From Paracoccus sp. MBLB3053 (GTDB lineage: Bacteria; Pseudomonadota; Alphaproteobacteria; Rhodobacterales; Rhodobacteraceae), in contig NZ_JAVQLW010000001.1 in NCBI RefSeq assembly GCF_031822435.1, positions 1,619,501 to 1,683,500 on the forward strand: DNA of 64,000 nucleotides, in the 5' to 3' direction. The notes under the pieces were generated by a model. The model did not search any database. It saw only the letters and a list, made by a program, of their open reading frames with translations, and had not been told where the DNA came from. Numbering within the stretch: position 1 is the stretch's first letter; each line of letters begins with the position of its first letter. The position numbers and the translations under genes were made by a program. Positions 38,788 through 48,232 of the stretch are shown piece after piece.

Positions 38788-39545
38788 GTCAGCCTCACGG
38801 GGATGCCAGCGGCGGCCAGGTGTTCCTTGGCCTCGCTTACGGTAAAGGTGCCGAAATGGAAGATCGAGGCCGCCAGCACCGCCGAGGCATGACCTTCCAG
38901 CACGCCTTCGGCCAGGTGTTCCAGCGCGCCGACGCCCCCCGAGGCGATGACGGGGATGTTGACCGCATCCGCCACGGCGCGGGTCAGCGGGATGTTGAAG
39001 CCCGATTTCGTTCCGTCACGATCCATGCTTGTCAGAAGGATCTCGCCCGCGCCCTTGGCGGCGACGGTCCGGGCAAATTCGACGGCGTCGATCCCGGTGG
39101 GCTTGCGCCCGCCATGGGTGAAGATCTCCCATTTCCCCGGAGCGACGGTCTTGGCGTCGATGGCGCAGACGATGCATTGGCTGCCGAAACGGTCGGCAGC
39201 CTCGGCGATGACGTCCGGATCGGCGACGGCAGCTGAATTGAAGCTGACCTTGTCGGCGCCCGCCAGCAGCAGGGCGCGGACGTCGTGATGGCTGCGCACG
39301 CCGCCGCCCACGGTCAGGGGCACGAAACAGGCTTCGGCCGTGCGGGTGACGAGGTCATACATCGTGCCGCGGTTTTCATGCGTGGCATGGATGTCGAGAA
39401 AGCAGATCTCGTCCGCGCCTGCGGCGTCATAGGCGCGCGCGGCCTCGACCGGGTCGCCCGCATCCACCAGATCGACGAAATTCACGCCCTTGACGACACG
39501 GCCATCGGCCACGTCGAGGCAAGGGATCACCCGCGTCTTGAGCAT
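38784..39545 (-). CDS. hisF: Imidazole glycerol phosphate synthase, cyclase subunit
   Basis: TIM-barrel cyclase of 253 residues, partner of HisH. Catalytic Asp in [17 protein letters not shown] (residue 11) and IVCAIDAK (about 130), with phosphate loops [10 protein letters not shown] and [11 protein letters not shown]. It lies 9 bp after hisA and 4 nt overlapping hisE. Confidence 0.97.
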   Translation of the reverse strand: MLKTRVIPCLDVADGRVVKGVNFVDLVDAGDPVEAARAYDAAGADEICFLDIHATHENRGTMYDLVTRTAEACFVPLTVGGGVRSHHDVRALLLAGADKVSFNSAAVADPDVIAEAADRFGSQCIVCAIDAKTVAPGKWEIFTHGGRKPTGIDAVEFARTVAAKGAGEILLTSMDRDGTKSGFNIPLTRAVADAVNIPVIASGGVGALEHLAEGVLEGHASAVLAASIFHFGTFTVSEAKEHLAAAGIPVRLT

Positions 39546-39554
39546 CTTGCCCCC

Positions 39555-40271
39555 TTATGCCAGCGCGCGCAGCGCCTCGCCCAGATTGATCGCGCCATCG
39601 TAAAGCGCCCGGCCCGAGATCGCACCCGCAATCGAGCGTGCATCGCGCAGCGCCAGCAGATCCTGCATCGAACTGACGCCGCCCGAGGCGATGACGGGGA
39701 TGTTGACGGCACGGGCCAGCGCCTCGGTCGCGGGGATGTTCGGCCCCTGCATCGCGCCGTCGCGGTCGATATCGGTGTAGATGATCGCGGAAACGCCGGC
39801 ATCTTCGAACTGATGGGCGAGTTCAGTCACCATGATATTGGTTTCCTCGGCCCAGCCGCGGGTCGCCACGCGACCGCCGCGAGCGTCGATCCCGACCGCG
39901 ATCTTGCCGGGGAATGCCAGAGCGGCCTCGCGCACCAGTGAGGGGTTCTCGACAGCGACGGTGCCCAGGATCACCCGCGACAGCCCGCGATCGATCCAGC
40001 TTTCGATCGTCGCCATGTCGCGGATGCCGCCCCCAAGCTGCGCGGGGATCTTCACGGCGGCCAGGATCGCCTCGACCGCCTCGGCATTGACCGGATGCCC
40101 GGCAAAGGCGCCGTTCAGGTCGACGAGATGCAGCCATTGCGCTCCGGCCTCCTCGAAGGCCTTTGCCTGGGCAGCCGGGTCGGTGCCGAAAACGGTCGCC
40201 GCTTCCATGTCGCCGCGCAGCAGACGGACGCAATTGCCGTCCTTGAGGTCGATGGCGGGGTAAAGGATCAT
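39555..40271 (-). CDS. hisA: ProFAR isomerase HisA
   Basis: TIM-barrel isomerase of 238 residues. [18 protein letters not shown] at the N-terminus (catalytic Asp 8), [29 protein letters not shown] (second catalytic Asp) and [10 protein letters not shown]. The ATG at 40271 matches the family N-terminus; the upstream in-frame extension to 40457 is rejected. First gene of hisA-hisF-hisE-mgtC. Confidence 0.97.
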   Translation of the reverse strand: MILYPAIDLKDGNCVRLLRGDMEAATVFGTDPAAQAKAFEEAGAQWLHLVDLNGAFAGHPVNAEAVEAILAAVKIPAQLGGGIRDMATIESWIDRGLSRVILGTVAVENPSLVREAALAFPGKIAVGIDARGGRVATRGWAEETNIMVTELAHQFEDAGVSAIIYTDIDRDGAMQGPNIPATEALARAVNIPVIASGGVSSMQDLLALRDARSIAGAISGRALYDGAINLGEALRALA

Positions 40272-40441
40272 CGCGTCTCTCCTGTCGTTGGCGCCCCTTT
40301 GCCACAGGATGCCGACAATCGGAAGGGGCAGGGCGGTCAGGCGCGGCACTCTTGCCAACGCCACGTCACGCTTGATCGCGGCACATCCGCACCAGCAATC
40401 TCGGCCCAGGGGGCATGGTCCCCGAAGGGGAGGAAACAACG

Positions 40442-40840
40442 ATGAAACGACCGGCAATCGCCGCAGCCCTTGTCCTGGGGGCGGCCATGGGGGGCTCTGT
40501 CGCTCAGGCGGGCGGCATCAGCGGCGTCTTTCAGACGCAGCCCAATGACCAGGGACAGATCGGCATGGTCCAGTTCTACGATTGCGGCGGCAAGTATTGC
40601 GGCAAGCTGGTTCGGTCCTTCGACATGTCGGGCAAGGAAATCACCTCGAAGAACACGGGCAAGAACATCGTTGCCGGAATGTCCGACGATGGGAACGGCA
40701 AGTTTTCCGGCGGGACGATCTGGGACCCGGGCTCGGACAAGACCTACAAGTCCAAGATGCAGCTCGATGGCCAGACGCTGAACGTATCGGGCTGCGTCGC
40801 TGTCTTCTGCAAGACGCAGAAATGGACCCGCGCACGGTAG
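40442..40840 (+). CDS. DUF2147 domain exported protein
   Basis: A 132-residue protein with a signal peptide ([21 protein letters not shown]) and a DUF2147 domain: [30 protein letters not shown], here split by two cysteines, [21 protein letters not shown] and a closing [16 protein letters not shown]. Four cysteines suggest disulfides in the periplasm. GAGGAAAC precedes the ATG. It lies on the opposite strand between hisA and hisH, interrupting the his cluster. Function unknown. Confidence 0.88.
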   Translation: MKRPAIAAALVLGAAMGGSVAQAGGISGVFQTQPNDQGQIGMVQFYDCGGKYCGKLVRSFDMSGKEITSKNTGKNIVAGMSDDGNGKFSGGTIWDPGSDKTYKSKMQLDGQTLNVSGCVAVFCKTQKWTRAR

Positions 40841-40874
40841 GACATGATCCGGGGGGGCAAGCCCCCGGTCGTTC

Positions 40875-41504
40875 TCAGGGCTGCCAGCGTAGGAAATTCG
40901 AGATGATGCGCAGCCCCACATCCTGTGATTTCTCGGGGTGGAACTGGGTGCCGACGATATTGTCGCGCCCGACCACCGCCGTCACCGGGCCTCCGTAATC
41001 GGCCGTAGCCAGCAGGTGGGCCGGATCGCGGACCAGAAACTGCCAGCTATGGACGAAATAGGCGTGATCGCCCGTGGCGATGCCTTCAAGCAGCGGGTGC
41101 GGCTGCAGGACCGTCAGGTCGTTCCAGCCCATATGAGGGACTTTCAGGCCGAGCGCATCGATCGCGTCGATTTCTCCGCCGATCCAGCCAAGCCCTGTCG
41201 TGTCGCGGTATTCATGGCCGATTTCGGCCAGCATCTGCATGCCGACGCAGATCCCCATGAAGGGCACGCCCCGCGACAACACCGCTTCGCGCAATACCTC
41301 GACCATGCCGGGAACGGCGTTCAGTGCCTCGCGACAGGCAGGAAAGGCACCGTCGCCGGGCAGCACGATCCGGTCGGCCGCGCGCACCGCCTCGGGGTCC
41401 GATGTGACAAAGACCTCGGCGCCGGTCTCGCGCCCCATCAGGGCAAAGGCCTTCTCGGCCGAATGCAGGTTTCCGCTATCGTAATCAACCAGCGCAACGC
41501 GCAT
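40875..41504 (-). CDS. hisH: Imidazole glycerol phosphate synthase, glutaminase subunit
   Basis: Class I glutamine amidotransferase of 209 residues that supplies ammonia to HisF. Nucleophile Cys in PFMGICVGMQML, and His/Glu in VGTQFHPEKSQ. The start shares one base with the hisB stop (TGATG), indicating coupled translation. Confidence 0.97.
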   Translation of the reverse strand: MRVALVDYDSGNLHSAEKAFALMGRETGAEVFVTSDPEAVRAADRIVLPGDGAFPACREALNAVPGMVEVLREAVLSRGVPFMGICVGMQMLAEIGHEYRDTTGLGWIGGEIDAIDALGLKVPHMGWNDLTVLQPHPLLEGIATGDHAYFVHSWQFLVRDPAHLLATADYGGPVTAVVGRDNIVGTQFHPEKSQDVGLRIISNFLRWQP

Positions 41505-42091
41505 CACAAGGCCCCCTTGGTCGAAGGCAGCACGCCCGCCATGCGCGGATCGGGTTCGACCGCCTCGCGCAGCGCGCGGGCGACGGCCTTGAATGCGGCC
41601 TCGGCGATGTGATGGCTGTTGAAGCCGTGCAGCCGGTCCACGTGCAGGGTGATGCCGCCATGGGTCGAAAGCGCCTGGAAGAATTCGCGCACCAGTTCGG
41701 TATCGAAGGTGCCGATCTTCGGGCTCGGGAAATCGACGTTCCAGACCAGGAAGGGCCGCGCCGAAAGGTCCAGCGCGGCGCGGATCAGCGTGTCGTCCAT
41801 GGCAAGGTGAAACCTGCCATAGCGCCGGATGCCCTTCTTGTCGCCAAGCGCCCTGGTCAGCGCCTGACCGATGGCGATGCCCACGTCCTCGACCGTATGG
41901 TGGTCGTCGATATGGAGGTCGCCCTTCGCGCGGACGGTCAGGTCGATCAGCGAATGGCGCGACAGCTGGTCCAGCATGTGATCGAAGAAGCCGACACCGG
42001 TCTGGTTGTCGTATTTGCCCGTGCCGTCGAGGTTCACTTCGACCTCGATCTGCGTCTCGGCCGTGTCGCGGGTGATGGTTGCGCGGCGCAT
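41504..42091 (-). CDS. hisB: Imidazoleglycerol-phosphate dehydratase
   Basis: Mn-dependent dehydratase of 195 residues, monofunctional. Metal-binding [18 protein letters not shown] and [17 protein letters not shown], repeated later as [18 protein letters not shown]. First gene of the hisB-hisH pair, divergent from the BCCT gene across 149 bp. Confidence 0.97.
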   Translation of the reverse strand: MRRATITRDTAETQIEVEVNLDGTGKYDNQTGVGFFDHMLDQLSRHSLIDLTVRAKGDLHIDDHHTVEDVGIAIGQALTRALGDKKGIRRYGRFHLAMDDTLIRAALDLSARPFLVWNVDFPSPKIGTFDTELVREFFQALSTHGGITLHVDRLHGFNSHHIAEAAFKAVARALREAVEPDPRMAGVLPSTKGAL

Positions 42092-42240
42092 CTGTTTCTC
42101 CGTTCAGGACCTGCCGCCTTATAGGCAACGATCCTTTGACTGAAAAGTCGCGGCAGGACTAGGATGGAGCGATAAACCTGTAAAAACCCGTCTCTTTCGT
42201 CGCTGCTTCCCATGACCTAACGCCATGAACAGGAGAGTGC

Positions 42241-43974
42241 ATGAGCGATTCTGCAGACAATCCCTCTTCGGGGGTATCCGAGCCCGAGCCCCAGTTAGAT
42301 GACGAAGGCTTTCCCGCCCCGGAGGGACCGACGGCCCTGATCGAGACCGATTACGAGATCGGGCAGGACAACATCCAGGGCGAGGGCGCAATTCCCTATG
42401 ACATCCATCATGTCGTCTTCGGGATTTCCTCGGCGACGATCGTCATCTTCACGATCGGGACCCTGGCGTTGCAGTATTTCACCGCCCAGCCGCCGATCGA
42501 CGGCGTGCCCCAGGCCAGCGGGTCAGAGATCTTCTTCATCGGGTTGCGGGCCTGGCTGACAAGGAATCTCGACTGGTTCTTCATGCTGACGGGGAACATA
42601 TTCGTGCTGCTCTGCCTGGGGCTGATCCTGTCGCCACTGGGCAAGATCCGGCTTGGCGGGCCGGATGCGACGCCCGATTTCAACCGGTCGGGATGGTTTG
42701 CCATGCTTTTCGCCGCCGGGATGGGCATCGGGCTGATGTTTTACGGCGTGGCCGAACCGCTCAGCCACTATGCCGACGCGTTCGGTGGCCAGGTGATCGA
42801 AAACGGCGTCAGGGTCGATGTCGCGCCCCTGGACGGGGCCGAGGGGGATGCGCTTGAATCCCGCCGCCTTGCCATGGCAGCGACGATTTTCCACTGGGGG
42901 TTGCACCCATGGGGGATCTACGCGGTCGTGGCCCTGTCGCTTGCTCTGTTCAGCTTCAACAAGGGGCTGCCATTGACCATGCGCTCGGTCTTCTACCCGA
43001 TCTTCGGAGAGAAGATCTGGGGCTGGCCCGGGCATGTCATCGACATCCTCGCCGTCTTCGCTACGGTCTTCGGGCTGGCGACCTCGCTGGGATTCGGGGC
43101 CGAGCAGGCCGCCGCGGGGCTGCATTTCCTGTTCAACATCGGCGAAGGCATGACGACCAAGATCGTCCTGATCTGCTGCATCATCGCAGTCGCGACGATC
43201 AGCGTGGTCCTGGGGGTGGACAAGGGCGTGCAGACGCTTTCGCGCGCGAACATGATCCTCGCGCTGCTGCTTTTGCTCTTCATCATCCTGACCGGACCCA
43301 CGCGCCAGATCCTGACCGGCTTCTTCGCGAATCTTGGGGCCTATACCCGCGACCTCGTACCGCTGTCGAACCCGTTCGGCCGGACCGACGACCCCTTCCG
43401 CGAGGGCTGGACGGGCTTCTACTGGGCCTGGTGGATCAGCTGGTCGCCCTTTGTCGGCATGTTCATCGCCCGTGTCTCGCGCGGGCGCACGGTCCGGGAA
43501 TTCCTGCTGGCCGTGCTGATCGTGCCCTCGATCATCTCGGTCCTGTGGATGACGGCGCTGGGCGGTACGGCCATCTCGCAATTCCAGTCGGGCATCACCG
43601 GGGTGGCTTCTGCCGCGGTCGAACTGCAGCTTTTCGAGATGCTCAGCCATCTGCCCGTTCATGCGATCAGCAGCTTCGTGGGCATCGTCCTGGTGATCGT
43701 CTTCTTCATCACCTCGTCTGATTCCGGCTCGCTCGTGATCGACACGATCTGCGCGGGGGGCAAGGTCGACTCGCCAACCCCCCAGCGCATCTTCTGGTGC
43801 ACGTTCGAAGGCGTCGTCGCCATCGTGCTGCTGCTGGGGGGCGGGCTTGCCGCGCTGCAGGCCATGGCGGTTTCCACCGGCTTTCCCTTCGCCATCGTCC
43901 TGCTCGGGTCCGTCTGGGCGATAATCCGCGGCCTCTTGGACGAAAGGCGAGAGATCGAGGACGCAGAAGCCTAA
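42241..43974 (+). CDS. BCCT family transporter (betaine/carnitine/choline type)
   Basis: Secondary transporter of 577 residues with about 12 hydrophobic segments and the BCCT core signature GWTGFYWAWWISWSPFVGMF in the middle of the protein. The N-terminal 50 residues are hydrophilic and acidic. GFGAEQAAAGL and the Ser/Asp-rich FFITSSDSGSLVIDT segments are also typical. It probably imports glycine betaine or a related osmolyte; substrate is not decided by sequence. GGAG precedes the ATG. Confidence 0.93.
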   Translation: MSDSADNPSSGVSEPEPQLDDEGFPAPEGPTALIETDYEIGQDNIQGEGAIPYDIHHVVFGISSATIVIFTIGTLALQYFTAQPPIDGVPQASGSEIFFIGLRAWLTRNLDWFFMLTGNIFVLLCLGLILSPLGKIRLGGPDATPDFNRSGWFAMLFAAGMGIGLMFYGVAEPLSHYADAFGGQVIENGVRVDVAPLDGAEGDALESRRLAMAATIFHWGLHPWGIYAVVALSLALFSFNKGLPLTMRSVFYPIFGEKIWGWPGHVIDILAVFATVFGLATSLGFGAEQAAAGLHFLFNIGEGMTTKIVLICCIIAVATISVVLGVDKGVQTLSRANMILALLLLLFIILTGPTRQILTGFFANLGAYTRDLVPLSNPFGRTDDPFREGWTGFYWAWWISWSPFVGMFIARVSRGRTVREFLLAVLIVPSIISVLWMTALGGTAISQFQSGITGVASAAVELQLFEMLSHLPVHAISSFVGIVLVIVFFITSSDSGSLVIDTICAGGKVDSPTPQRIFWCTFEGVVAIVLLLGGGLAALQAMAVSTGFPFAIVLLGSVWAIIRGLLDERREIEDAEA

Positions 43975-44100
43975 GCTGGCGGCACGAATCTGCGGATGGG
44001 CGTGGCGAATCCTCGCCCATCCTTGTCATATGGGCCAAGCGATGCGAAAAAGTCACAAACCTGTGCCTTTGACCAGCGACCCCGAAAGGAATTCCGGCCG

Positions 44101-44712
44101 ATGAGAGACGACCTGAATGCCAGCGAAAAGCGCCTGATCGCGGCGCTGGACCGAATCGACAGCTTCATCGACCGAACGGCCGGTCTGCGCCTCTCCAAGG
44201 ACGCCCCGGCCCCGGAAGACGACGAGGATACCGCAGCCCAGCTGCAGGAAGCACGCGCGCAAAACCAGCGCCTTGCCGATGAACTCGATGCGCTGCGGGC
44301 GTCGCACAGTTCGGCGGTGGCCGGATTCGAGGCGCGTCTGGGGGTGATGAACGACCGCCTTGCCGAGACCGAGCAGCGCGCCGTCGAACTTGCCGCCGCC
44401 AACGAAGCCCTGAGCACCGCGAACCGAGCGCTGATCTCGGCGCATCCCGAAAACGGTGCCGACCAGGCACGCAGCGCGCTCGAGGCGGAAATCGAATCGC
44501 TTCGCGCAAGCCGCATGGCCGAGATGGGCAAGCTGGGCGAAATCATCGATTCGCTCGACCAGATGTTCAATGACCCGCAGGGGCAGGGGGAAGATCCCCT
44601 GCCGGGCGCCCGGCAGCCCGCGATTGTCGAGACGCCGATTGCGCCGAATACCGAAATGGCTGACAGCGTCGCCGGCGACCTGACCGAAGCAAGCGACGAG
44701 CAGAGAGGCTGA
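44101..44712 (+). CDS. Coiled-coil protein upstream of zapA
   Basis: A 203-residue hydrophilic protein with no membrane segment. Long stretches have heptad character (QLQEARAQNQRLADELDALR, then EQRAVELAAANEALSTANRAL and IESLRASRMAEMGKLGEI), predicted as coiled coil at about residues 45-155; the C-terminus is Pro/Asp-rich. Function is unrecognised. It ends 5 nt before zapA, so a divisome-related role is a reasonable guess. The ATG at 44101 follows AAAGGAA. Confidence 0.75.
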   Translation: MRDDLNASEKRLIAALDRIDSFIDRTAGLRLSKDAPAPEDDEDTAAQLQEARAQNQRLADELDALRASHSSAVAGFEARLGVMNDRLAETEQRAVELAAANEALSTANRALISAHPENGADQARSALEAEIESLRASRMAEMGKLGEIIDSLDQMFNDPQGQGEDPLPGARQPAIVETPIAPNTEMADSVAGDLTEASDEQRG

Positions 44713-44717
44713 AAGAC

Positions 44718-45083
44718 ATGGCTGAGGTCGAATTTTCGATCGGACACAAATCCTACACCCTCGCCTGCCAGGAGGGAGAGGAGCGGCTGCTCAAACGCGC
44801 CGCCGCGATGCTTGATACCGAAGCCAGGGCGATCCTCGATCAGGCTGGGCGCATGCCCGAGCCGCGCCTTCTGTTGCTGGCGGGGCTGATGCTTGCCGAT
44901 CGTACATCGGCGATCGAGGACAAGCTTGCCTCGGCCGAACGGGAACTGAATCGGCTGAAACTCAGCCCGCAGCGTGTCGAGGTTCCGGTGGTGCCCGCAA
45001 GCCTGTCCGAGGCCATGGCCGAGCTTGCCGCCCGTGCCGAGGCGCTTGCCCAAAAGGCCGAGGAACAACTGGCCGAAGACTGA
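44718..45083 (+). CDS. zapA: Cell division protein ZapA
   Basis: FtsZ-ring stabilising protein of 121 residues. VEFSIGHKSYTLACQEGEEERL-like opening, then AAMLDTEARAILDQAG and LLLLAGLMLADRTSAIEDKL, the ZapA globular head and dimer helix, followed by a C-terminal coiled coil. It is co-transcribed with the coiled-coil gene. No 6S RNA hairpin was seen downstream; an intrinsic terminator follows at once. Confidence 0.92.
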   Translation: MAEVEFSIGHKSYTLACQEGEERLLKRAAAMLDTEARAILDQAGRMPEPRLLLLAGLMLADRTSAIEDKLASAERELNRLKLSPQRVEVPVVPASLSEAMAELAARAEALAQKAEEQLAED

Positions 45084-45106
45084 TCCCTCCGACTTCGTGA
45101 ACCATC

Positions 45107-45141
45107 GGGCCGCGCCTCCATCAGGGGGCGCGGCCCTTTCT
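45107..45141 (+). terminator. Intrinsic terminator after zapA
   Basis: A 10-bp stem GGGCCGCGCC/GGCGCGGCCC (10-nt loop) is followed by TTTCT. Confidence 0.88.
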
Positions 45142-45344
45142 ATTCGGTCTGCCGATTCTGCCGCCAAGGCATCCTTTGGCGACAACGGAACGCGATCGCG
45201 GCATAATGAATTACCTTCAAGTATGGGAAATAATTAAGATTTAAAAACGACCTGGCAGTTCGTCTTTTTTCTTGAAATAAACGAGTAACCCTGTCGTAAT
45301 TACGGCGTTGAGGCCATTGCCTCGAGGGGAGAAGGAAAGTCGCA

Positions 45345-46487
45345 ATGATCCGCACGATCCGCGTGAATGACACCCAATTGGCCCATGGTCGCGTCGTCCG
45401 CCGACACCTGGATGGCCGCATGACCATTCAGGACGGAACCAAGCAGATGGTCGGCTATCCGCTTCGGCCCGGCCTTCTGGGCCGCGTGCTTGGCTTCGGC
45501 GCGCGCCGGGCCATGGCCATCGCGATGATGGCGCTGGGCGGGCTGACGATCGGCGTGGGCGCCCATGCCGAAAGCCTCCTGAATGTCAGCTACGACCCGA
45601 CGCGCGAGCTTTACCGCGACGTGAACGCTGCCTTTGCCGAAAAATGGCAGGCCGAAGGCCATCAGGCCGCGAAGATCGAATCCTCGCATGGCGGTTCCGG
45701 CGCGCAGGCGCGGGCCGTGATCGACGGGCTCAAGGCGCAGGTGGTGACGCTGGCATTGGCGTCCGATATCGACAAGATCGCAGAAAAGGGCCTGCTGCCC
45801 CAAGACTGGCAGGCGCGCCTGCCGCATAATTCATCGCCCTACACCTCGACCATCGTTTTCCTCGTGCGCGAGGGGAACCCCAAGGGCATCAAGGACTGGG
45901 ACGATCTGGTGAAGGACGGCGTCGAGGTCATCACGCCCAATCCCAAGACCTCGGGTGGGGCGCGCTGGAACTATCTTGCCGCCTGGGCCTGGGCGGAAAG
46001 GAACGGCCAGGACCCCAAGCAATTCGTGGCCGACATCTACAAGCACGTCCCGGTTCTCGATAGCGGCGCGCGCGGTTCGACGACGACCTTCACGCAGCGC
46101 GAGATCGGCGACGTGCTGCTGGCCTGGGAAAACGAGGCCTACCTGGCACTGAACGAGCTGGGCGATGACCAGTTCGACATCGTCGTGCCCTCGGTCTCGA
46201 TCCTGGCAGAACCGCCGGTCGCCATCGTCGACAAGAACATCACGGATGACGCCCAGAAGAAGCTGGCCGAGGCCTATCTGGGTTTCCTCTACTCTCCCGA
46301 GGGGCAGGCGCTCGCCTTCAAGCACTATTACCGCGCCTGGGATGACAGCGCCGCGAACCCCGATGACGTGGCCCGTTTCCCCAAGCTCGATCTCGTGACC
46401 ATCGCCGATTTCGGCGGCTGGCAGAAAGCGCAGCCCGAGCATTTCGGCGATGGCGGCGTGTTCGACCAGATCTATGCGGGGATGTGA
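45345..46487 (+). CDS. cysP: Sulfate/thiosulfate-binding periplasmic protein with long N-terminal extension
   Basis: Binding protein of the sulfate ABC transporter, 380 residues. The mature domain starts near residue 76 (AHA-ES cleavage) with [21 protein letters not shown] and [20 protein letters not shown], the Sbp/CysP signature. The hydrophobic core of the signal peptide is residues 56-72, preceded by about 53 polar residues. The ATG at 45345 has the best Shine-Dalgarno (GGGGAGAAGGAAAG); internal ATGs at 45420 and 45513 would give a normal signal peptide but lack one as good. The 5' leader (45142-45344) is AT-rich and contains CGTAATTACG and a GAGGC/GCCTC hairpin next to the Shine-Dalgarno. 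Confidence 0.88.
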   Translation: MIRTIRVNDTQLAHGRVVRRHLDGRMTIQDGTKQMVGYPLRPGLLGRVLGFGARRAMAIAMMALGGLTIGVGAHAESLLNVSYDPTRELYRDVNAAFAEKWQAEGHQAAKIESSHGGSGAQARAVIDGLKAQVVTLALASDIDKIAEKGLLPQDWQARLPHNSSPYTSTIVFLVREGNPKGIKDWDDLVKDGVEVITPNPKTSGGARWNYLAAWAWAERNGQDPKQFVADIYKHVPVLDSGARGSTTTFTQREIGDVLLAWENEAYLALNELGDDQFDIVVPSVSILAEPPVAIVDKNITDDAQKKLAEAYLGFLYSPEGQALAFKHYYRAWDDSAANPDDVARFPKLDLVTIADFGGWQKAQPEHFGDGGVFDQIYAGM

Positions 46488-46490
46488 TCC

Positions 46491-47333
46491 ATGACCCCGG
46501 CGCTGTTTCGCGCGCAAAGATCACCCATGCCGGGCTTCGGGCTTGGCATGGGGATCACCCTGACGATGCTGTCGCTGATCGTCATCCTGCCCGTCGGCGC
46601 ATTGCTGGCCCAGGGCGCCAGTTACGGCCCGGCTGGCGTCTGGTCGACGGTCAACACGCCCCGCGTCTGGGCCGCGCTCTACCTGTCGTTCCGGCTGGCC
46701 TTCTTCGCCGCGCTCTTCAACCTGATCTTCGGCACGCTGCTGGCATGGGTTCTGGCGCGCTATACATTTCCGGGCCGCCGGCTGGTCGATGCCCTGGTCG
46801 ATCTGCCCTTTGCCCTGCCGACCGCGGTGGCAGGTATCGCGCTGACCGCGCTTTATGCCCCGAACGGCGCCTTTGGCAACATCGCGAAATCGCTGGGCGG
46901 CAAGATCGCCTATACCGAATGGGGCATCCTGATCGCGCTGATCTTCGTGGGCCTGCCCTTCGTCACCCGCACCGTGCAGCCCGTCATCGCCGAGATCGAA
47001 CGCGAGGTCGAGGAAGCGTCGGCCACCTTGGGGGCAGGGCGGTTCTATACCATCCGCAGGGTGATCCTGCCGATGCTCGCGCCTGCCGCACTCACGGGCT
47101 TTGCGCTGTCGCTCGCGCGCGCGGTTGGCGAATACGGCTCGGTCATCTTCATCGCGGGAAACCTGCCGATGCGGACCGAAATCGCGCCCCTGCTGATCGT
47201 CATCAAGCTTGAGGAATTCGACTATGACGGCGCGGCGGCCATCGGCATCGCCATGCTGCTGATCAGCTTCTCGATGCTACTCGTCATCAACCTCATCCAG
47301 ATCTGGAGCCGGCGGAGGATCGGTCATGTATGA
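46491..47333 (+). CDS. cysT: Sulfate ABC transporter permease CysT (CysU)
   Basis: A 280-residue permease with six hydrophobic segments. VDLPFALPTAVAGIALTALYA and the EAA loop VEEASATLGAGRFYTIRRVILP identify CysT, with FALSLARAVGEYGSVIFIAGN following. The start is 3 bp after cysP stop; the end overlaps cysW by 8 nt. Confidence 0.95.
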   Translation: MTPALFRAQRSPMPGFGLGMGITLTMLSLIVILPVGALLAQGASYGPAGVWSTVNTPRVWAALYLSFRLAFFAALFNLIFGTLLAWVLARYTFPGRRLVDALVDLPFALPTAVAGIALTALYAPNGAFGNIAKSLGGKIAYTEWGILIALIFVGLPFVTRTVQPVIAEIEREVEEASATLGAGRFYTIRRVILPMLAPAALTGFALSLARAVGEYGSVIFIAGNLPMRTEIAPLLIVIKLEEFDYDGAAAIGIAMLLISFSMLLVINLIQIWSRRRIGHV

Positions 47334-48225
47334 CAGCACGCTTCACGAGCCCTATCTCACGCCGTCCGAAACGACGGCTGGGGGCTGGCGTCCCGCCACC
47401 GACGAAACGCCGCTGGCCCGTGCCATCCTGATCGCCGTCGCGATGGTCGGGCTCGCGATCCTCGTTCTCGCCCCGCTCGCCGTGGTCTTCGCCGAGGCCT
47501 TCGCCAAGGGCGCGGGGGCCGCGCTCGCCTCGCTGACCCAGCCCGAGGCCGCCTCGGCGATCAAGCTGACGCTGCTGGTCGCCGCGATCTCGGTTCCTGT
47601 CAACGCCGTCTTCGGCATCGCCGCCGCCTGGGTCATCACCAAGTTCGACTTTCGCGGCAAGGCGTTCCTCATCACGCTGATCGACCTGCCGTTCTCGGTT
47701 TCGCCCGTCGTGGCGGGCCTGGCGCTGGTCCTGCTTTTCGGCACGAACAGCCTTCTGGGCGGCTGGCTTGTCGCCTCGGGCTTCCCGATCATCTTCGCGC
47801 TGCCGGGGATCGTGCTGGCCTCGGTCTTCGTGACCTTTCCCTTCGTCGCCCGCGAGCTGATCCCGGTGATGATCGAGCAGGGCCGGACCGAGGAAGAGGC
47901 CGCGCTGACCCTCGGCGCCTCGGGCTGGCGCGTGTTCCTGACGGTGACGCTTCCGAATATCAGATGGGCGCTGCTTTACGGCGTGCTCTTGTGCAATGCG
48001 CGCGCGATGGGCGAATTCGGCGCGGTCGCCGTCGTCTCGGGCAAGATCCGGGGCCAGACCGCGACCATGCCGATCACCATCGAGATGCTCTACAACGAAT
48101 ATCTTTCCGTCGCCGCCTTCAGCCTGGCCGGTGTGCTGGCCATGCTCGCGCTGCTGACCCTGGTCCTGAAAACCGCGCTGGAATGGCGTCATGCCGACCA
48201 GCTTGCCGCAACCCGCCGCCACTGA
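47326..48225 (+). CDS. cysW: Sulfate ABC transporter permease CysW
   Basis: A 299-residue permease, second of the heterodimeric pair. [22 protein letters not shown] and the EAA loop [22 protein letters not shown] are typical of CysW, followed by [22 protein letters not shown]. The N-terminal 35 residues are hydrophilic. Confidence 0.95.
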   Translation: MYDSTLHEPYLTPSETTAGGWRPATDETPLARAILIAVAMVGLAILVLAPLAVVFAEAFAKGAGAALASLTQPEAASAIKLTLLVAAISVPVNAVFGIAAAWVITKFDFRGKAFLITLIDLPFSVSPVVAGLALVLLFGTNSLLGGWLVASGFPIIFALPGIVLASVFVTFPFVARELIPVMIEQGRTEEEAALTLGASGWRVFLTVTLPNIRWALLYGVLLCNARAMGEFGAVAVVSGKIRGQTATMPITIEMLYNEYLSVAAFSLAGVLAMLALLTLVLKTALEWRHADQLAATRRH

Positions 48226-48232
48226 GGTTCCC

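Noticed and set aside
45084..45344. 6S RNA downstream of zapA
   Set aside because: A terminator immediately follows zapA and the remaining AT-rich 200 bp do not form the long bulged hairpin expected for 6S RNA.
45142..45344. SAM or other riboswitch upstream of the sulfate operon
   Set aside because: No core conserved segments or pseudoknot arrangement recognised by eye; only small hairpins.
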